From: Saccharomonospora marina XMU15 | Lineage (GTDB): Bacteria > Actinomycetota > Actinomycetes > Mycobacteriales > Pseudonocardiaceae | Assembly: GCF_000244955.1 (NCBI RefSeq) | Contig: NZ_CM001439.1 | Span: forward strand, 682,001-746,000 | Direction of reading: 5' to 3' | DNA: 64,000 nt | In this document: positions 47,778 through 57,181 of the stretch, in pieces | How positions within the stretch are numbered: position 1 is the first letter of the stretch | Layout: every line of letters begins with the position of its first letter | The notes under the pieces: model-generated | What the model saw: only the letters and a program-made list of their open reading frames with translations | What the model was told of the DNA's origin: nothing | The model's database searches: none | Program-made: the position numbers and the translations under genes

Positions 47778-47959
47778 GTATCAGGGGCAAGAAGCTCGTG
47801 GGCGGAGCCGTGCAACGTCAGGGCAGCGCTTCGTACATGTCGCCGAAGGCTCTTTACGCTCGCCCGATGGCGCTGCGCCAGCTGTACACCGACGCCGGCA
47901 CCTTGATCCGGCGCGGACAGCGTGAAGCCGCAGCGGCCCACCAGAAGAACTCGCGCTAA
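47774..47959 (+). CDS. Unrecognised 61-aa basic protein between rpsM and rpsK
   Basis: Starts at GTG 47774, overlapping the rpsM stop as GTGA, and ends 18 nt before rpsK. Third-codon positions are strongly GC, like the neighbours, which argues it is a real gene. The product is basic (many Arg, Lys, Gln) with [19 protein letters not shown] and a C-terminal helix rich in Ala and Arg. I cannot assign it to a family. No typical ribosomal gene lies between rpsM and rpsK. Translational coupling suggests a role linked to ribosome production, but this is inference. Confidence 0.6.
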   Translation: MSIRGKKLVGGAVQRQGSASYMSPKALYARPMALRQLYTDAGTLIRRGQREAAAAHQKNSR

Positions 47960-47977
47960 CGAGGAGTCACCCAGACC

Positions 47978-48382
47978 ATGCCACCGAAGGCACGCACGAC
48001 CGGGACCAAGAAGGTCCGGCGCAAGGAAAAGAAGAATGTTGCTCACGGGCATGCCCACATCAAGAGCACGTTCAACAACACCATCATCTCGATCACCGAC
48101 CCCAACGGTGCGGTGATCTCGTGGGCCTCCTCCGGCCACGTCGGCTTCAAGGGTTCCCGTAAGTCCACGCCGTTTGCCGCCCAGATGGCGGCCGAGAGCG
48201 CGGCCAGGAAGGCCGCGGAGCACGGCATGAAGAAGGTCGACGTGTTCGTCAAGGGCCCCGGCTCCGGCCGCGAGACGGCGATCAGGTCGCTGCAGGCCGC
48301 AGGCCTCGAGGTGGGGACGATCCAGGACGTGACCCCGCAGCCGCACAACGGCTGCCGCCCGCCGAAGCGGCGCCGGGTCTGA
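47978..48382 (+). CDS. rpsK: 30S ribosomal protein S11
   Basis: The product is 134 aa with a basic N-terminus, [20 protein letters not shown] and [20 protein letters not shown], and the C-terminal [13 protein letters not shown]. It forms the mRNA exit region with S7 and S18. GAGGAG precedes the start. Confidence 0.97.
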   Translation: MPPKARTTGTKKVRRKEKKNVAHGHAHIKSTFNNTIISITDPNGAVISWASSGHVGFKGSRKSTPFAAQMAAESAARKAAEHGMKKVDVFVKGPGSGRETAIRSLQAAGLEVGTIQDVTPQPHNGCRPPKRRRV

Positions 48383-48405
48383 GGAACGGGGAGGAGTAAG
48401 AACAG

Positions 48406-49011
48406 ATGGCCCGTTACACCGGCCCCGCCACGCGCGTTTCGCGTCGGCTCAAGGTTGACCTCATCGGTGGCGACCAGGCGTTCGAACGCCGCCCTTACCC
48501 GCCCGGCCAGCATGGTCGTGGCCGCGTCAAGGAAAGCGAGTATCTGCTCCAGCTTCAGGAGAAGCAGAAGGCGCGGCACACCTACGGCATTCTGGAGCGC
48601 CAGTTCAAGCGCTACTACGAGGAAGCCGCCCGCCGCGCTGGCAAGACGGGTGAGAACCTGCTGCAGATCCTCGAGTCGCGACTGGACAACGTCGTTTACC
48701 GTGCCGGCCTGGCCCGCACGCGGCGGCAGGCCCGCCAGCTCGTCAGCCATGGCCATTTTCTCGTCAACGGCGAGAAGGTGAACATCCCGAGCTTCCGGAT
48801 TTCGCGGTTCGACATTATCGACGTGCGGCCCAAGTCGCTTCAGATGCTGCCCTTCGTGGCGGCCAAGGAAGCCATGGGCGAGCGGCCCATTCCGGCCTGG
48901 TTGCAGGTTGTGCCATCGAGCCTGCGGATCCTCGTGCATCAGCTGCCCGAGCGTGCGCAGATCGAGATCCCGGTACAGGAACAGTTGATCGTCGAGTTCT
49001 ACTCGAAGTGA
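48406..49011 (+). CDS. rpsD: 30S ribosomal protein S4
   Basis: The product is 201 aa, with [19 protein letters not shown] and the S4 RNA-binding domain ([20 protein letters not shown] then [10 protein letters not shown]). It nucleates 30S assembly. GGGGAGGAGT precedes the start. In E. coli S4 represses the alpha operon. Confidence 0.97.
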   Translation: MARYTGPATRVSRRLKVDLIGGDQAFERRPYPPGQHGRGRVKESEYLLQLQEKQKARHTYGILERQFKRYYEEAARRAGKTGENLLQILESRLDNVVYRAGLARTRRQARQLVSHGHFLVNGEKVNIPSFRISRFDIIDVRPKSLQMLPFVAAKEAMGERPIPAWLQVVPSSLRILVHQLPERAQIEIPVQEQLIVEFYSK

Positions 49012-49123
49012 CCCAAGCCTGGCTTCGGCCAGGAATGGGTCGGCGGCGGCGCCCGGAGCGTCGCCGCTACGCCACACCTTTCGGCGTCATATGGCGGGCG
49101 CCGGCAGGAAAGGAAGAAGGAAA

Positions 49124-50188
49124 GTGCTCATTTCCCAGCGGCCGACTCTCGGCGAAGAGACGGTCAACGAGACGCGCTCACGGTTCACCATCGAACCGCT
49201 CGAACCAGGCTTCGGCTACACGCTCGGCAACTCGCTGCGGCGTACGTTGCTGTCCTCGATCCCGGGCGCCGCGGTCACCAGCATCCGCATCGATGGTGTG
49301 CTGCACGAATTCACCACTGTGCCGGGGGTGAAGGAGGATGTCACAGAGATCATCCTGAACCTCAAGGAACTCGTCGTCTCCTCCGAGGAGGACGAGCCCG
49401 TCACGATGTACCTGCGCAAGCAGGGTCCCGGTGAGGTCACGGCTGCCGACATCGTGCCACCAGCGGGTGTGACGGTTCACAATCCGGATCTGCACATCGC
49501 TTCGCTGAACGGCAAGGGCAAGCTCGAGATCGAACTCGTCGTCGAACGCGGCCGCGGGTACGTTCCGGCACTGCAGAACAAGCAGGCTGGTGCCGAGATC
49601 GGTCGTATTCCCATTGACTCGATCTACTCGCCGGTGCTGAAGGTGACCTACAAGGTCGAGGCCACCCGTGTCGAGCAGCGCACGGACTTCGACAAGCTGG
49701 TCCTCGACGTGGAGACGAAGCCGTCGATCACGCCGAGGGACGCCGTCGCATCCGCAGGCAAGACGCTGGTTGAGCTGTTCGGCCTCGCGCGTGAGCTGAA
49801 TGTCGATGCCGAAGGCATCGAGATCGGCCCGTCGCCGCAAGAGGCTGACACCATCGCGGCCTACGCGATGCCGATCGAGGACCTGGACCTGACGGTGCGG
49901 TCCTACAACTGCCTCAAGCGTGAGGGCATCCACACTGTCGGTGAGCTGGTCTCCCGCAGTGAGGCGGACCTGCTCGACATTCGCAACTTCGGTGCGAAGT
50001 CGATCGACGAGGTCAAGATGAAGCTCGTCGGTCTCGGCCTCACGTTGAAGGACAGCCCACCTGGGTTCGATCCCACTGCGGCGGCGTCGACCTACGAGGG
50101 TGAGACGTGGGGTGCCGAGAGCGCCCCCGGTCTGCCCGACACCGGTCATGACGATGGTCAGGACTACGCAGAGACGGAGCAGCTGTAA
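49124..50188 (+). CDS. rpoA: DNA-directed RNA polymerase subunit alpha
   Basis: The product is 354 aa from GTG 49124 ([16 protein letters not shown] upstream); an earlier ATG in the same frame lacks conservation. The N-terminal dimerisation domain has [20 protein letters not shown]. The C-terminal domain that binds UP elements and activators includes [19 protein letters not shown]. An acidic tail follows. It is flanked by rpsD and rplQ as in most bacteria. Confidence 0.98.
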   Translation: MLISQRPTLGEETVNETRSRFTIEPLEPGFGYTLGNSLRRTLLSSIPGAAVTSIRIDGVLHEFTTVPGVKEDVTEIILNLKELVVSSEEDEPVTMYLRKQGPGEVTAADIVPPAGVTVHNPDLHIASLNGKGKLEIELVVERGRGYVPALQNKQAGAEIGRIPIDSIYSPVLKVTYKVEATRVEQRTDFDKLVLDVETKPSITPRDAVASAGKTLVELFGLARELNVDAEGIEIGPSPQEADTIAAYAMPIEDLDLTVRSYNCLKREGIHTVGELVSRSEADLLDIRNFGAKSIDEVKMKLVGLGLTLKDSPPGFDPTAAASTYEGETWGAESAPGLPDTGHDDGQDYAETEQL

Positions 50189-50225
50189 GTCGTCTTGCGG
50201 CTGACGAGCTGAACGAGGAGAACCG

Positions 50226-50822
50226 ATGCCCACTCCCACCAAGGGACCCCGTCTCGGCGGATCGCCCGCGCACGAGCGGTTGATGCTGGCCAACCTGGCC
50301 ACGTCGCTGTTCGCGCACGGCAAGATCACCACGACCGAGGCCAAGGCCAAGCGTGTGCGGCCACTCGCTGAGAAGCTGATCACCAAGGCCAAGCGCGGTG
50401 ATCTGCACAACCGCCGCCAGATCATGCGTGTTGTGCGCGACAAGGATGTCGTGCACAAGCTGATGGCCGAGATCGGTCCCTTCTTCGAGGACCGCAACGG
50501 CGGCTATGTGCGAATCACCAGGACACTGCCACGCAAGGGTGACAACGCTCCGATGGCAGTCATCGAACTGGTGTCGGAGAAGACCGTAACGGCAGAGGCC
50601 GAGGCAGCGAAGAAGACGAAGTTCGCGAAGGACAAGTCTGCGGCGTCCAAGACGCAGGTAGAGGAGTCGAAGGCCGAGGAGAAGGCTGAGGCTGCGGAGG
50701 AGCAGGCTGTCGACCAAGATGCGGAGCCGCCAACCTCCGCGACGGACGAGGCCACCGCGGACCCCGCTGAGGGTGCCGAGGCGCCCGCCGATGAGCCGAG
50801 CGACAAGAAGGAAGAGTCCTGA
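50226..50822 (+). CDS. rplQ: 50S ribosomal protein L17 with long acidic C-terminus
   Basis: The product is 198 aa. Residues 1-118 are normal L17 ([20 protein letters not shown] and [18 protein letters not shown]). Residues about 119-198 form a low-complexity Lys/Glu/Ala tail ([19 protein letters not shown]...). Such tails occur in actinobacteria. ACGAGGAGAA precedes the start. It is 14 nt before truA. Confidence 0.96.
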   Translation: MPTPTKGPRLGGSPAHERLMLANLATSLFAHGKITTTEAKAKRVRPLAEKLITKAKRGDLHNRRQIMRVVRDKDVVHKLMAEIGPFFEDRNGGYVRITRTLPRKGDNAPMAVIELVSEKTVTAEAEAAKKTKFAKDKSAASKTQVEESKAEEKAEAAEEQAVDQDAEPPTSATDEATADPAEGAEAPADEPSDKKEES

Positions 50823-50836
50823 CGGCTCAAAGCCCG

Positions 50837-51724
50837 ATGAACGAGCCCGCCGGTCCCGCAGTGGATGGCGGGCTCGTTCGTATTCGTCTCGGCTTGGCCT
50901 ATGACGGCACCGACTTCTCCGGATGGGCGAAACAGCCGCGACAACGGACTGTGCAGGGAGTGATCGAGGAAGCGCTCGCCAAGCAACCACCGGGTGAGGC
51001 GATGGTTGGGCCTATGGTGGTCGCAGGCCGAACAGATGCGGGCGTCCACGCCACAGCTCAAGTCGCCCACGTCGACGCTTCGCGTTTCGCGGGCAAAACG
51101 CTGCGGGGGTTGGCTGTGGATGAGCAAGGTGTCCCTGATCTGGCCCGCTTACGGCACCGTTGGAACAGGATTCTTCCACCAGATGTGCGGGTGCTGGCCG
51201 CTGACGTCGCTCCGACCGGCTTCGATGCGCGCTTTTCTGCTATGAGGCGGCACTATCTCTACAAAGTGTCGGACGCCCCATGGGGCGTTGATCCGCTGCG
51301 TCGGCGGGACACCCTTGCGTGGCCGCGGGCACTTGCTGTGGAAACCATGAACAAGGCCGCACATTACCTCATCGGGTTGCACGACTTCGCCGCTTTCTGC
51401 AAGCAACGTGAGGGAGCGACGACCATTCGGCATTTGCAACGGTTGAGTTGGCGGCGAGTGGACGAACACGAGATTCATGCGATCGTTTCCGCCGATGCCT
51501 TTTGCCACTCCATGGTCCGCAGTCTTGTCGGGGTACTACTGCTGGTGGGAGATGGGCGCCGCAGCGTTGCTTCGGTGGCGGAATCGCTTCGCAGTCGCCA
51601 GCGCGACAGCGCGGTAGCACCACCCCACGGTCTGACATTGATCGGCGTTGACTATCCCCCCGCAAGAGAGATGGCCGCGCGAGCCAATGAGACCCGCAAT
51701 ATTCGATCCGCGCACATTTCCTAG
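50837..51724 (+). CDS. truA: tRNA pseudouridine(38-40) synthase TruA
   Basis: The product is 295 aa. The catalytic Asp67 lies in VAGRTDAGVHATAQ. The fold continues through ARFSAMRRHYLYKV, and a C-terminal SMVRSLVGVLLLVGDG motif is present. A 21-bp copy of the dispersed repeat (51081-51101) is translated as part of residues 82-89 (SRFAGKTL) in a loop after the catalytic region. The stop TAG forms a CTAG with the stop of the convergent gene. Confidence 0.95.
   Translation: MNEPAGPAVDGGLVRIRLGLAYDGTDFSGWAKQPRQRTVQGVIEEALAKQPPGEAMVGPMVVAGRTDAGVHATAQVAHVDASRFAGKTLRGLAVDEQGVPDLARLRHRWNRILPPDVRVLAADVAPTGFDARFSAMRRHYLYKVSDAPWGVDPLRRRDTLAWPRALAVETMNKAAHYLIGLHDFAAFCKQREGATTIRHLQRLSWRRVDEHEIHAIVSADAFCHSMVRSLVGVLLLVGDGRRSVASVAESLRSRQRDSAVAPPHGLTLIGVDYPPAREMAARANETRNIRSAHIS
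51081..51101 (+). repeat. Dispersed repeat copy inside truA (locus 6)
   Basis: CGCGTTTCGCGGGCAAAACG matches the family core in forward orientation. It is in frame within truA codons 82-89 and is the only copy found inside the body of a conserved gene. Confidence 0.85.
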
Positions 51725-52620
51725 GGAACTTGCTGGGCGCGACGCACGTTCTCCAGGATCTTGGTTGGATCGCCTGCCAGATCCTCCGCAGTGACAACGA
51801 CGAACCGCCAACCTTCGGCAGCGAGTCGCCCACGCCGGGCACGGTCGAGCAGGGTTTGCCTTCGTTCTCGATGCCAGTATCCGTCGTATTCTATGGCCGT
51901 TCTTGTTTCCGGGATCGCAAGATCGAGTCTGGCCACTTCTGTACCGTTCTTCAGAATACGATACTGCGGCGTCGGGTTTAGGCCTCCTTTCCTGAGGACG
52001 ACCCGCAGTTCCGACTCGGGAAGTGATTCCGCTCGTGCGTCGGACATAAGTAAAGCCTCCCGCGCGAGTCTGATACCACGGTTGCGCCGATCTCGTAGAG
52101 TTCGCTGCAGGGCCTTCGTGGAAACCAGCTTCGAGCGCAGGAATGCGTCAAGGTCCGGTACCGCTACGCGCAACCTCCTCACCCATCCGTGTGTTCGAGG
52201 CGAGAGCCGCAACAGTAGATCAAGGGCTACGCGAGTGGGCCGGGCTATTCTGATGCCGTGCCAGGGTCGTGATTCCTTTCGTTTGACAGCCGTCCTGCGT
52301 ACGCGGATCCCGGTTATGGGACCGAACCGCGATTCCTCGGGGACGACGAATTCGACCGGGTCGTGAGGCTTGGCGAGGTCGACCCCGAGGACTGTCGCGG
52401 CTGACCGACCTGTCAGTACAGCGTCTTTGGGAACGATCAATGCCGCGCCGCGGCAGCGGAGTTCGTGCGTCACCGGTAGATAGGCCGGCGCATAGACGTC
52501 CTGAAACAGCCGTCGGAACATCGGTCCGCGCAACTGGGCTTGCGTTACGTATCCTTCGGCACGGGCAACCGATCCGCGGAAGACGTTTGTCAGCTCGTGT
52601 GGCCTCGTTGTTCTGTTCAC
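51721..52620 (-). CDS. DUF559-type endonuclease-like protein with N-terminal antitoxin-like domain
   Basis: The product is 299 aa from GTG 52620, chosen because CAAGG lies 8 nt upstream and NRTTRPHELTNVFRGSVARAE resembles family starts. Upstream starts extend to 52740 and then run into repeat locus 7. The N-terminal part resembles AbiEi-like transcriptional domains (AEGYVTQAQLRG). The C-terminal 110 residues match the DUF559/very-short-patch-like fold (ARLDLAIPETRTAIEYDGYWH ... FVVVTAEDL). The role is unknown. It converges on truA with stops overlapping in CTAG. Confidence 0.75.
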   Translation of the reverse strand: MNRTTRPHELTNVFRGSVARAEGYVTQAQLRGPMFRRLFQDVYAPAYLPVTHELRCRGAALIVPKDAVLTGRSAATVLGVDLAKPHDPVEFVVPEESRFGPITGIRVRRTAVKRKESRPWHGIRIARPTRVALDLLLRLSPRTHGWVRRLRVAVPDLDAFLRSKLVSTKALQRTLRDRRNRGIRLAREALLMSDARAESLPESELRVVLRKGGLNPTPQYRILKNGTEVARLDLAIPETRTAIEYDGYWHRERRQTLLDRARRGRLAAEGWRFVVVTAEDLAGDPTKILENVRRAQQVP

Positions 52621-52670
52621 CCAGTCAACCTTGCTGAGTCGGCCGACATTCAGGCATGGCATACCACGAG

Positions 52671-52697
52671 TTATCCACAAGGGTGCGGTTATCCACA
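52671..52697 (+). promoter_or_regulatory. Two perfect DnaA boxes
   Basis: TTATCCACA occurs at 52671-52679 and again at 52689-52697, same strand, 18 bp start to start. Both match the strong DnaA-box consensus exactly. They lie just upstream of the DUF559-type gene start. They could be a DnaA-titration or regulatory site. No other gene-poor AT-rich origin feature is near. Confidence 0.55.
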
Positions 52698-52742
52698 CCC
52701 GCAGAGCCAACCGACGCCGGCCGGCGAGCCTGGCGGCCAAGA

Positions 52743-52792
52743 CCGCAGTTTGCCCGCGAAACGCAGTAACCGCGTTTCGCGGGCAAACCGCG
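52743..52792. repeat. Dispersed palindromic repeat, inverted pair (locus 7)
   Basis: GTTTGCCCGCGAAACGC (52748-52764) and its exact complement GCGTTTCGCGGGCAAAC (52772-52788) form a 17-bp perfect hairpin with a 7-nt loop. It lies between the DUF559-type gene and the end of the 240-aa gene. Confidence 0.92.
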
Positions 52793-52804
52793 TTGCGGGG
52801 CGTG

Positions 52805-53527
52805 TCAGTCGCCGCGGCGGACCGGGCCGAGGATCTGCTGTTCCTTGCTTGTTGTCACCAGACGTAGTGGTCGCCAGAGGTTTCGGCCAAGAGCGACCAC
52901 TTGGTCGTCCTTGAGCATCGTCAGTTGCCCCTTCATTTGAAAGGGCAATCGCCAGATGCGCGCCGCGAGGTCGGCCTGTCCTGCTGGAAGTCGCTGCATC
53001 AGCACCAGGTCCGCGGCGTTGGCGAGTGCACCCGCTTGCGGATGCAGATACGGCAGCACATAGACGGTGGTCTGCCACGGCGATCGGGGAGGGAACAGGT
53101 CCTGGGGTGTGGGGCCGCCGTCGTGCACAACGAGCAACGGCGCGTCCTCAGACGGCCTCGGAAGCTCGACAGGTGACAGCCGCCGGATCTGCACCAGTGG
53201 TGAAGGTTGGCCGTTGCGCTGGGTACCCGCAGCCTGCGACAACACATGCCACGCCGTTGGCCTACCCGTCGCGACGACTACCCACGCCCCTACCGCCATC
53301 GCGCGCAACGCGACCTGCCTGGCGAGGTACAACCCGCCGACGAGCACGATCCTGGTCGGCGTCGATCGTAGGGCCGAGACAGTCAGCGGCTCACCCTGCA
53401 GCCCCGACCCCAGCACGATGCCGCCCCGGTCGCCGGACGGGCTGATGGCGTCGAGCAGCGCGGGGTCAACGACGAATTCCGCCGCCACCCCGGCGCCGTT
53501 GTTGGCATCGTGAACGCGGGCGGTCAC
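52805..53527 (-). CDS. Unknown protein coupled to EccE (ESX-associated)
   Basis: The product is 240 aa from GTG 53527, overlapping the eccE stop as GTGA. I cannot name the family. The middle has an alternating hydrophobic core typical of a Rossmann-like or P-loop-derived fold (RIVLVGGLYLARQVALRAMA ... WVVVATGRPTAWHV, then APLLVVHDGGPTPQD), but I see no complete nucleotide-binding motif. Its coupling and position indicate an ESX-associated function. The stop lies 12 bp from repeat locus 7. Confidence 0.75.
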   Translation of the reverse strand: MTARVHDANNGAGVAAEFVVDPALLDAISPSGDRGGIVLGSGLQGEPLTVSALRSTPTRIVLVGGLYLARQVALRAMAVGAWVVVATGRPTAWHVLSQAAGTQRNGQPSPLVQIRRLSPVELPRPSEDAPLLVVHDGGPTPQDLFPPRSPWQTTVYVLPYLHPQAGALANAADLVLMQRLPAGQADLAARIWRLPFQMKGQLTMLKDDQVVALGRNLWRPLRLVTTSKEQQILGPVRRGD

Positions 53528-55023
53528 GCCGTGCCTCCCATCGGAAGAGTCGCGGAGAACCCAGCCATCTGCAGTCCACGCAGCGGCGTCAGTGCAACCC
53601 CGAGACGGCCGGAAATGCTCGTCAGCCGCTGGTCCGCTGCCTCGAGCTCACGGGGGTTGCGGGCGCTGACCCGAACAACACCGCGTAGAGCGATCTTGTC
53701 GTCCTCCTGTGCGGGCGAGATTGCCATGGCCACCGTCGCGGAAAGGGCGCGCACACTCGTGAGCGCGTTGAGGTTGCTACTGACCTTGCCCTTGGGCCAG
53801 CCCGTGATCGCGTAGCTGGCGTGCCCGATTCCCGCGGCTGTCACACCGGTCCAGCGCTCGCGCAGCCTGACGCGCGTGTCGGATCCGGCGACACCGGTGA
53901 GTTCGGCGGCGGAGATCCCCGCTCGCAGCAGTTCGTCGGGATTGAGGGGACGGGTGGGTACGCCTCGCGATTCCAGCGCGTTGCGTACCCGTGAGAGCGC
54001 ACCGATCAGTGCCCGATGGGAGCCGACCACGCCACCACCACGTTCTTGTATCGCTGCAGGACACCGCTTCGGGTCGAGTCGGATGGAGACCCATGTCGTG
54101 CGGCGAGCCGCAGCCGGAAGTGGCCCGAGCACCTCCATGTAAGAACTCAGCGCGGGTGAGTCGGCAGGCAGGGCGGCACTGCCCGGGTAGCAGTGCCACG
54201 TCAGTTGTATGGAGTCGAGGACCACACCGCGGTCTTCGAGGCACGGCGCCAAGGCCGACAGTGGCAGGCCAGGGGCTCCGCCTGCCTGTGTGATCAGTGC
54301 CGGCGTCGGCTCCACGAGGAGCACGGCGGTCCACATTCCGTCGTGCCAGGCAAGTGCCACATCCTGGTGCTCGTGATCCTTGCCGTACGCCACCACAAGA
54401 TCCGGCACAGCGAGCCGGAGAAGGCTTACTCGCGCGTCGTCGGGGCCGATGACGTTCTGTTCGGCAGCCTCGGTAGCGAGCTTCTCCACCGTGGGCGGTG
54501 GCGGTGTGACTTCCCGGTCGTGAGAGCGGAGGGTGTAGCGCGCGGTTAACCCGGCCCACTGGGTGAACCACTGACCGCCCCAACGGAGCAGAGCCAGAAT
54601 CAGCGCGACTGCGACCACCGCTATCGCGACGTACAGCAGGGAGTCGTTGAGAGCCAGAAGGAGCAGGGCGATAGCCAGCCCGACTTCCAGCAGCACCACA
54701 TTGGCAACCGGCAGCGGACCGAAACTCGCGCCAAGCGTCCTTCGCCGTGCAGGCGGTGCCATACGGGCCGGTGGGCTGGAGCCGTTCGGCTGAGGGGGTT
54801 GGGGCCCGGGTGGTGGCCCTGGCGGTCCACCAGGACCGCCAGGCCCCCCAGGACCCCCCGGTCCGTGCGGTCCGCGTGGACCTTGCGGGCCACGTGGGAC
54901 CGCAGGGCCCCGACTGGGCCCGCCAGGCCCGTCTGGTCGCTGTCGAGGACCAGCAGGCCGTCCGACCGGCGGTTGCGGTCTCGGCGGCGGGCCCGTGCGA
55001 CGTGGAGGAGTGCTGACGGACAT
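53524..55023 (-). CDS. eccE: Type VII secretion protein EccE
   Basis: The product is 499 aa from ATG 55023; ATG 55053 would add 10 residues. The N-terminal 90 residues are extremely Pro/Gly-rich (repeats of GP and PRGP). Two membrane helices follow (about 100-145, NVVLLEVGLAIALLLLALN and YVAIAVVAVALILALL), then a large cytoplasmic domain with TLRSHDREVTPP and ESRGVPTRPLNPDE. This is the EccE layout of ESX membrane complexes. It is divergent from eccB. Confidence 0.85.
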   Translation of the reverse strand: MSVSTPPRRTGPPPRPQPPVGRPAGPRQRPDGPGGPSRGPAVPRGPQGPRGPHGPGGPGGPGGPGGPPGPPPGPQPPQPNGSSPPARMAPPARRRTLGASFGPLPVANVVLLEVGLAIALLLLALNDSLLYVAIAVVAVALILALLRWGGQWFTQWAGLTARYTLRSHDREVTPPPPTVEKLATEAAEQNVIGPDDARVSLLRLAVPDLVVAYGKDHEHQDVALAWHDGMWTAVLLVEPTPALITQAGGAPGLPLSALAPCLEDRGVVLDSIQLTWHCYPGSAALPADSPALSSYMEVLGPLPAAARRTTWVSIRLDPKRCPAAIQERGGGVVGSHRALIGALSRVRNALESRGVPTRPLNPDELLRAGISAAELTGVAGSDTRVRLRERWTGVTAAGIGHASYAITGWPKGKVSSNLNALTSVRALSATVAMAISPAQEDDKIALRGVVRVSARNPRELEAADQRLTSISGRLGVALTPLRGLQMAGFSATLPMGGTA

Positions 55024-55175
55024 CCGCTCGTTCTCTTCCCCTCGTGCGTACAACTGGCGTCAACCGGTCCCGGGAAACCGAACCAGGACGGAGTTGGTAG
55101 AAACCAACACCAGATGGTTCCCCGCACGGCTATCCTGCGGAACCGTACCGCGAGTGGGAGAGCTGTAGGTCGAGA

Positions 55176-56801
55176 ATGCCGTCAACACCGACAACCAAGT
55201 CGCAAGTCCAGGCGTACCGGTTCGTGCTGCGGCGCATGCAGTCCGCGCTGGTCCGCAAGGACGCGGTGATGTTGCACGACCCCATGCGGACGCACTCGCG
55301 TGCCACCATCGTCGGTGTCGTGCTGAGTGCGCTGGCGATGGTCGGCTTCGTCATCGTCGGGTTCTTCAAGCCTGCCCCCAAGCCCCCGGACTCCGGCATC
55401 GTCATCGGTGAGCCGTCCGGTTCCGTCTATGTCGTCGCGGAAAACCCGAAGAAGCTGATTCCGACGTTCAACCTTGCTTCGGCAAGGTTGATGCTCATGG
55501 CATCCCAACACGGAGGGGAAGGTGGGCAGGCGGCGGCTGCCGAGAGCGGTGGCCAGCCTGACGAGCCCGAGGTGGTCCCCGACGATCAGCTCAAAGACAT
55601 CCCGCGAGGGCGGCTCCAGGGCATACCGAACGGCCCTGAGTTGCTGCCGGCCGAGGACCAGCTCATCTCGACTGATTGGGCGGTCTGCGACCAGATCGAC
55701 ATCAACCGTGACCTGCCCAGCGGCTTGGCGCGGGACTCGGCAGAGACAACGACAGCTGTCTTCGCAGGCCTGAAGGACCTCGGGCGGGAACTGACGCAGA
55801 ACCAAGCGCTCCTGGTTGTCGCCGAAGACGGCAAGCATCATTTGATCTACCGACAAGGTACTGACGAGAACCAACCCAACGCGAACGCTGTTCGGGCCGA
55901 GGTCGACATGGAAGACGCCTCCGTGCGCCGTGCATTGGAACTCGACCCGGCCATGGCAAGGCGAATCTCGATGGGGTTGTTGAATGCGATCCCTGCTGTG
56001 GGCGAGCTCAAGGCACCCACAGTGCCGGGAGCCGGTGAGACGCCTGACGGATTCGACGTCGACGGCCTGCCTGTCGGGGCAGTCTTCGCCATAGAACGTA
56101 GTAACAGCACTGAGTACTACGTGATTACTCGGTCGGGTACTCAACCGGTCACGCAGGCCGTTGCCGACATGATCCGGTTCAGTAACACCCAAGGCGGAGG
56201 CGAATCCGTCGAGCGAGTCAGCCCGGACGTACTGACGAACGCCCCCAGCGTTGGCAGGAACGACCCCGCCTACCTCGACGTCGACTACTACCCGCCGTCG
56301 GTGCCGACCGTGCTTGACCCCTTGAAGTTCCCAGTCGGCTGCCTTGGCTGGAGTGTCAAAGGCACGGGTCCCCAGCGGGACGCCTACACCGCCGTCTACG
56401 TCGGCGCCGAGTTGCCAGGACCCAAGGACGCCCAAGGCAAGCCGCAACTGATCGACATCGGATCTCCGAGTCCTGACAACTGGAAGATCGACAGCTTCTA
56501 CATGCGACCCGGGTTCGCGGCCGCGGTTCGGTCGGCGACGACCAAGGACACCTTCGGCAGGGGCAATATCCAGCTGATCTCCGATCGCGGAATGCGCTAC
56601 GGCATCCCGAGTACCGAAATCGCCTCCGGGCTGGGGTTGAACAGGCTCGACCCCGCTCCCGAGTCCATTATCAAGTTGCTTCCCGTGGGTGCTTCACTGA
56701 ATACCCAAGACGTCATGCGTACCTTCGACGCGGTGCCGGTGGACCCGGACGCCGGGTCCTTCGAGGAGCAAGGTGCGGCCGGGGCTGCAGGTGGAAACTG
56801 A
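55176..56801 (+). CDS. eccB: Type VII secretion protein EccB
   Basis: The product is 541 aa. The cytoplasmic N-terminus contains KSQVQAYRFVLRRMQSALV, the EccB signature, then a membrane helix (about 45-67, ATIVGVVLSALAMVGFVIVG). The large periplasmic domain carries cysteines that would form the family disulfide. It is part of the ESX core complex with EccC, D and E. AGGTCGAG precedes the start. Confidence 0.92.
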   Translation: MPSTPTTKSQVQAYRFVLRRMQSALVRKDAVMLHDPMRTHSRATIVGVVLSALAMVGFVIVGFFKPAPKPPDSGIVIGEPSGSVYVVAENPKKLIPTFNLASARLMLMASQHGGEGGQAAAAESGGQPDEPEVVPDDQLKDIPRGRLQGIPNGPELLPAEDQLISTDWAVCDQIDINRDLPSGLARDSAETTTAVFAGLKDLGRELTQNQALLVVAEDGKHHLIYRQGTDENQPNANAVRAEVDMEDASVRRALELDPAMARRISMGLLNAIPAVGELKAPTVPGAGETPDGFDVDGLPVGAVFAIERSNSTEYYVITRSGTQPVTQAVADMIRFSNTQGGGESVERVSPDVLTNAPSVGRNDPAYLDVDYYPPSVPTVLDPLKFPVGCLGWSVKGTGPQRDAYTAVYVGAELPGPKDAQGKPQLIDIGSPSPDNWKIDSFYMRPGFAAAVRSATTKDTFGRGNIQLISDRGMRYGIPSTEIASGLGLNRLDPAPESIIKLLPVGASLNTQDVMRTFDAVPVDPDAGSFEEQGAAGAAGGN

Positions 56802-56806
56802 AACCA

Positions 56807-56831
56807 CCTGCCGTAGGCCGACTACGGCAGG
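56807..56831 (+). terminator. Hairpin after eccB
   Basis: A perfect 10-bp stem CCTGCCGTAG/CTACGGCAGG (56807-56816 with 56822-56831) and a 5-nt loop, 5 nt after the eccB stop. There is no T-run. Confidence 0.55.
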
Positions 56832-56940
56832 ACTGTGGTCGGCGGGTCTTGGGGTAGCCCGGTCAGCTCGACCCGGCCGATCCACGGGAGCAGAAGACTA
56901 GTTCACGCAGCTGGCCAGGTGAGCCGGTGCGTGTTGGTTG

Positions 56941-57046
56941 CGCGTTTAGCGGGCAAACCGTTCGCCTTGCGGCGTCGCTCACCTGCAGGCTGGGTGCTTT
57001 GACCCCCATGGTGGTCGCCCGCCTACCGCGGTTTGCCCGCTAAACG
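56941..57046. repeat. Dispersed palindromic repeat, inverted pair (locus 8)
   Basis: A forward copy CGCGTTTAGCGGGCAAACCG (56941-56960) and a reverse copy (57025-57046) separated by 64 bp. A 14-bp palindrome CCACCTGCAGGTGG follows at 57054-57067. The eccB-mycP gap (56802-57195) holds these repeats and no gene I can support. Confidence 0.88.
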
Positions 57047-57181
57047 TTGTTCTCCACCTGCAGGTGGGCCAAGCAACCTGATTGTCGAGATGCAGCTGCA
57101 GCTGCGTTGTGAGGGTGCCGGCGCTGGGCAGGGTTGCGCAAAGACAAGCCGACTCTCCGGATCATCGGCAGGCCGTCGAAA

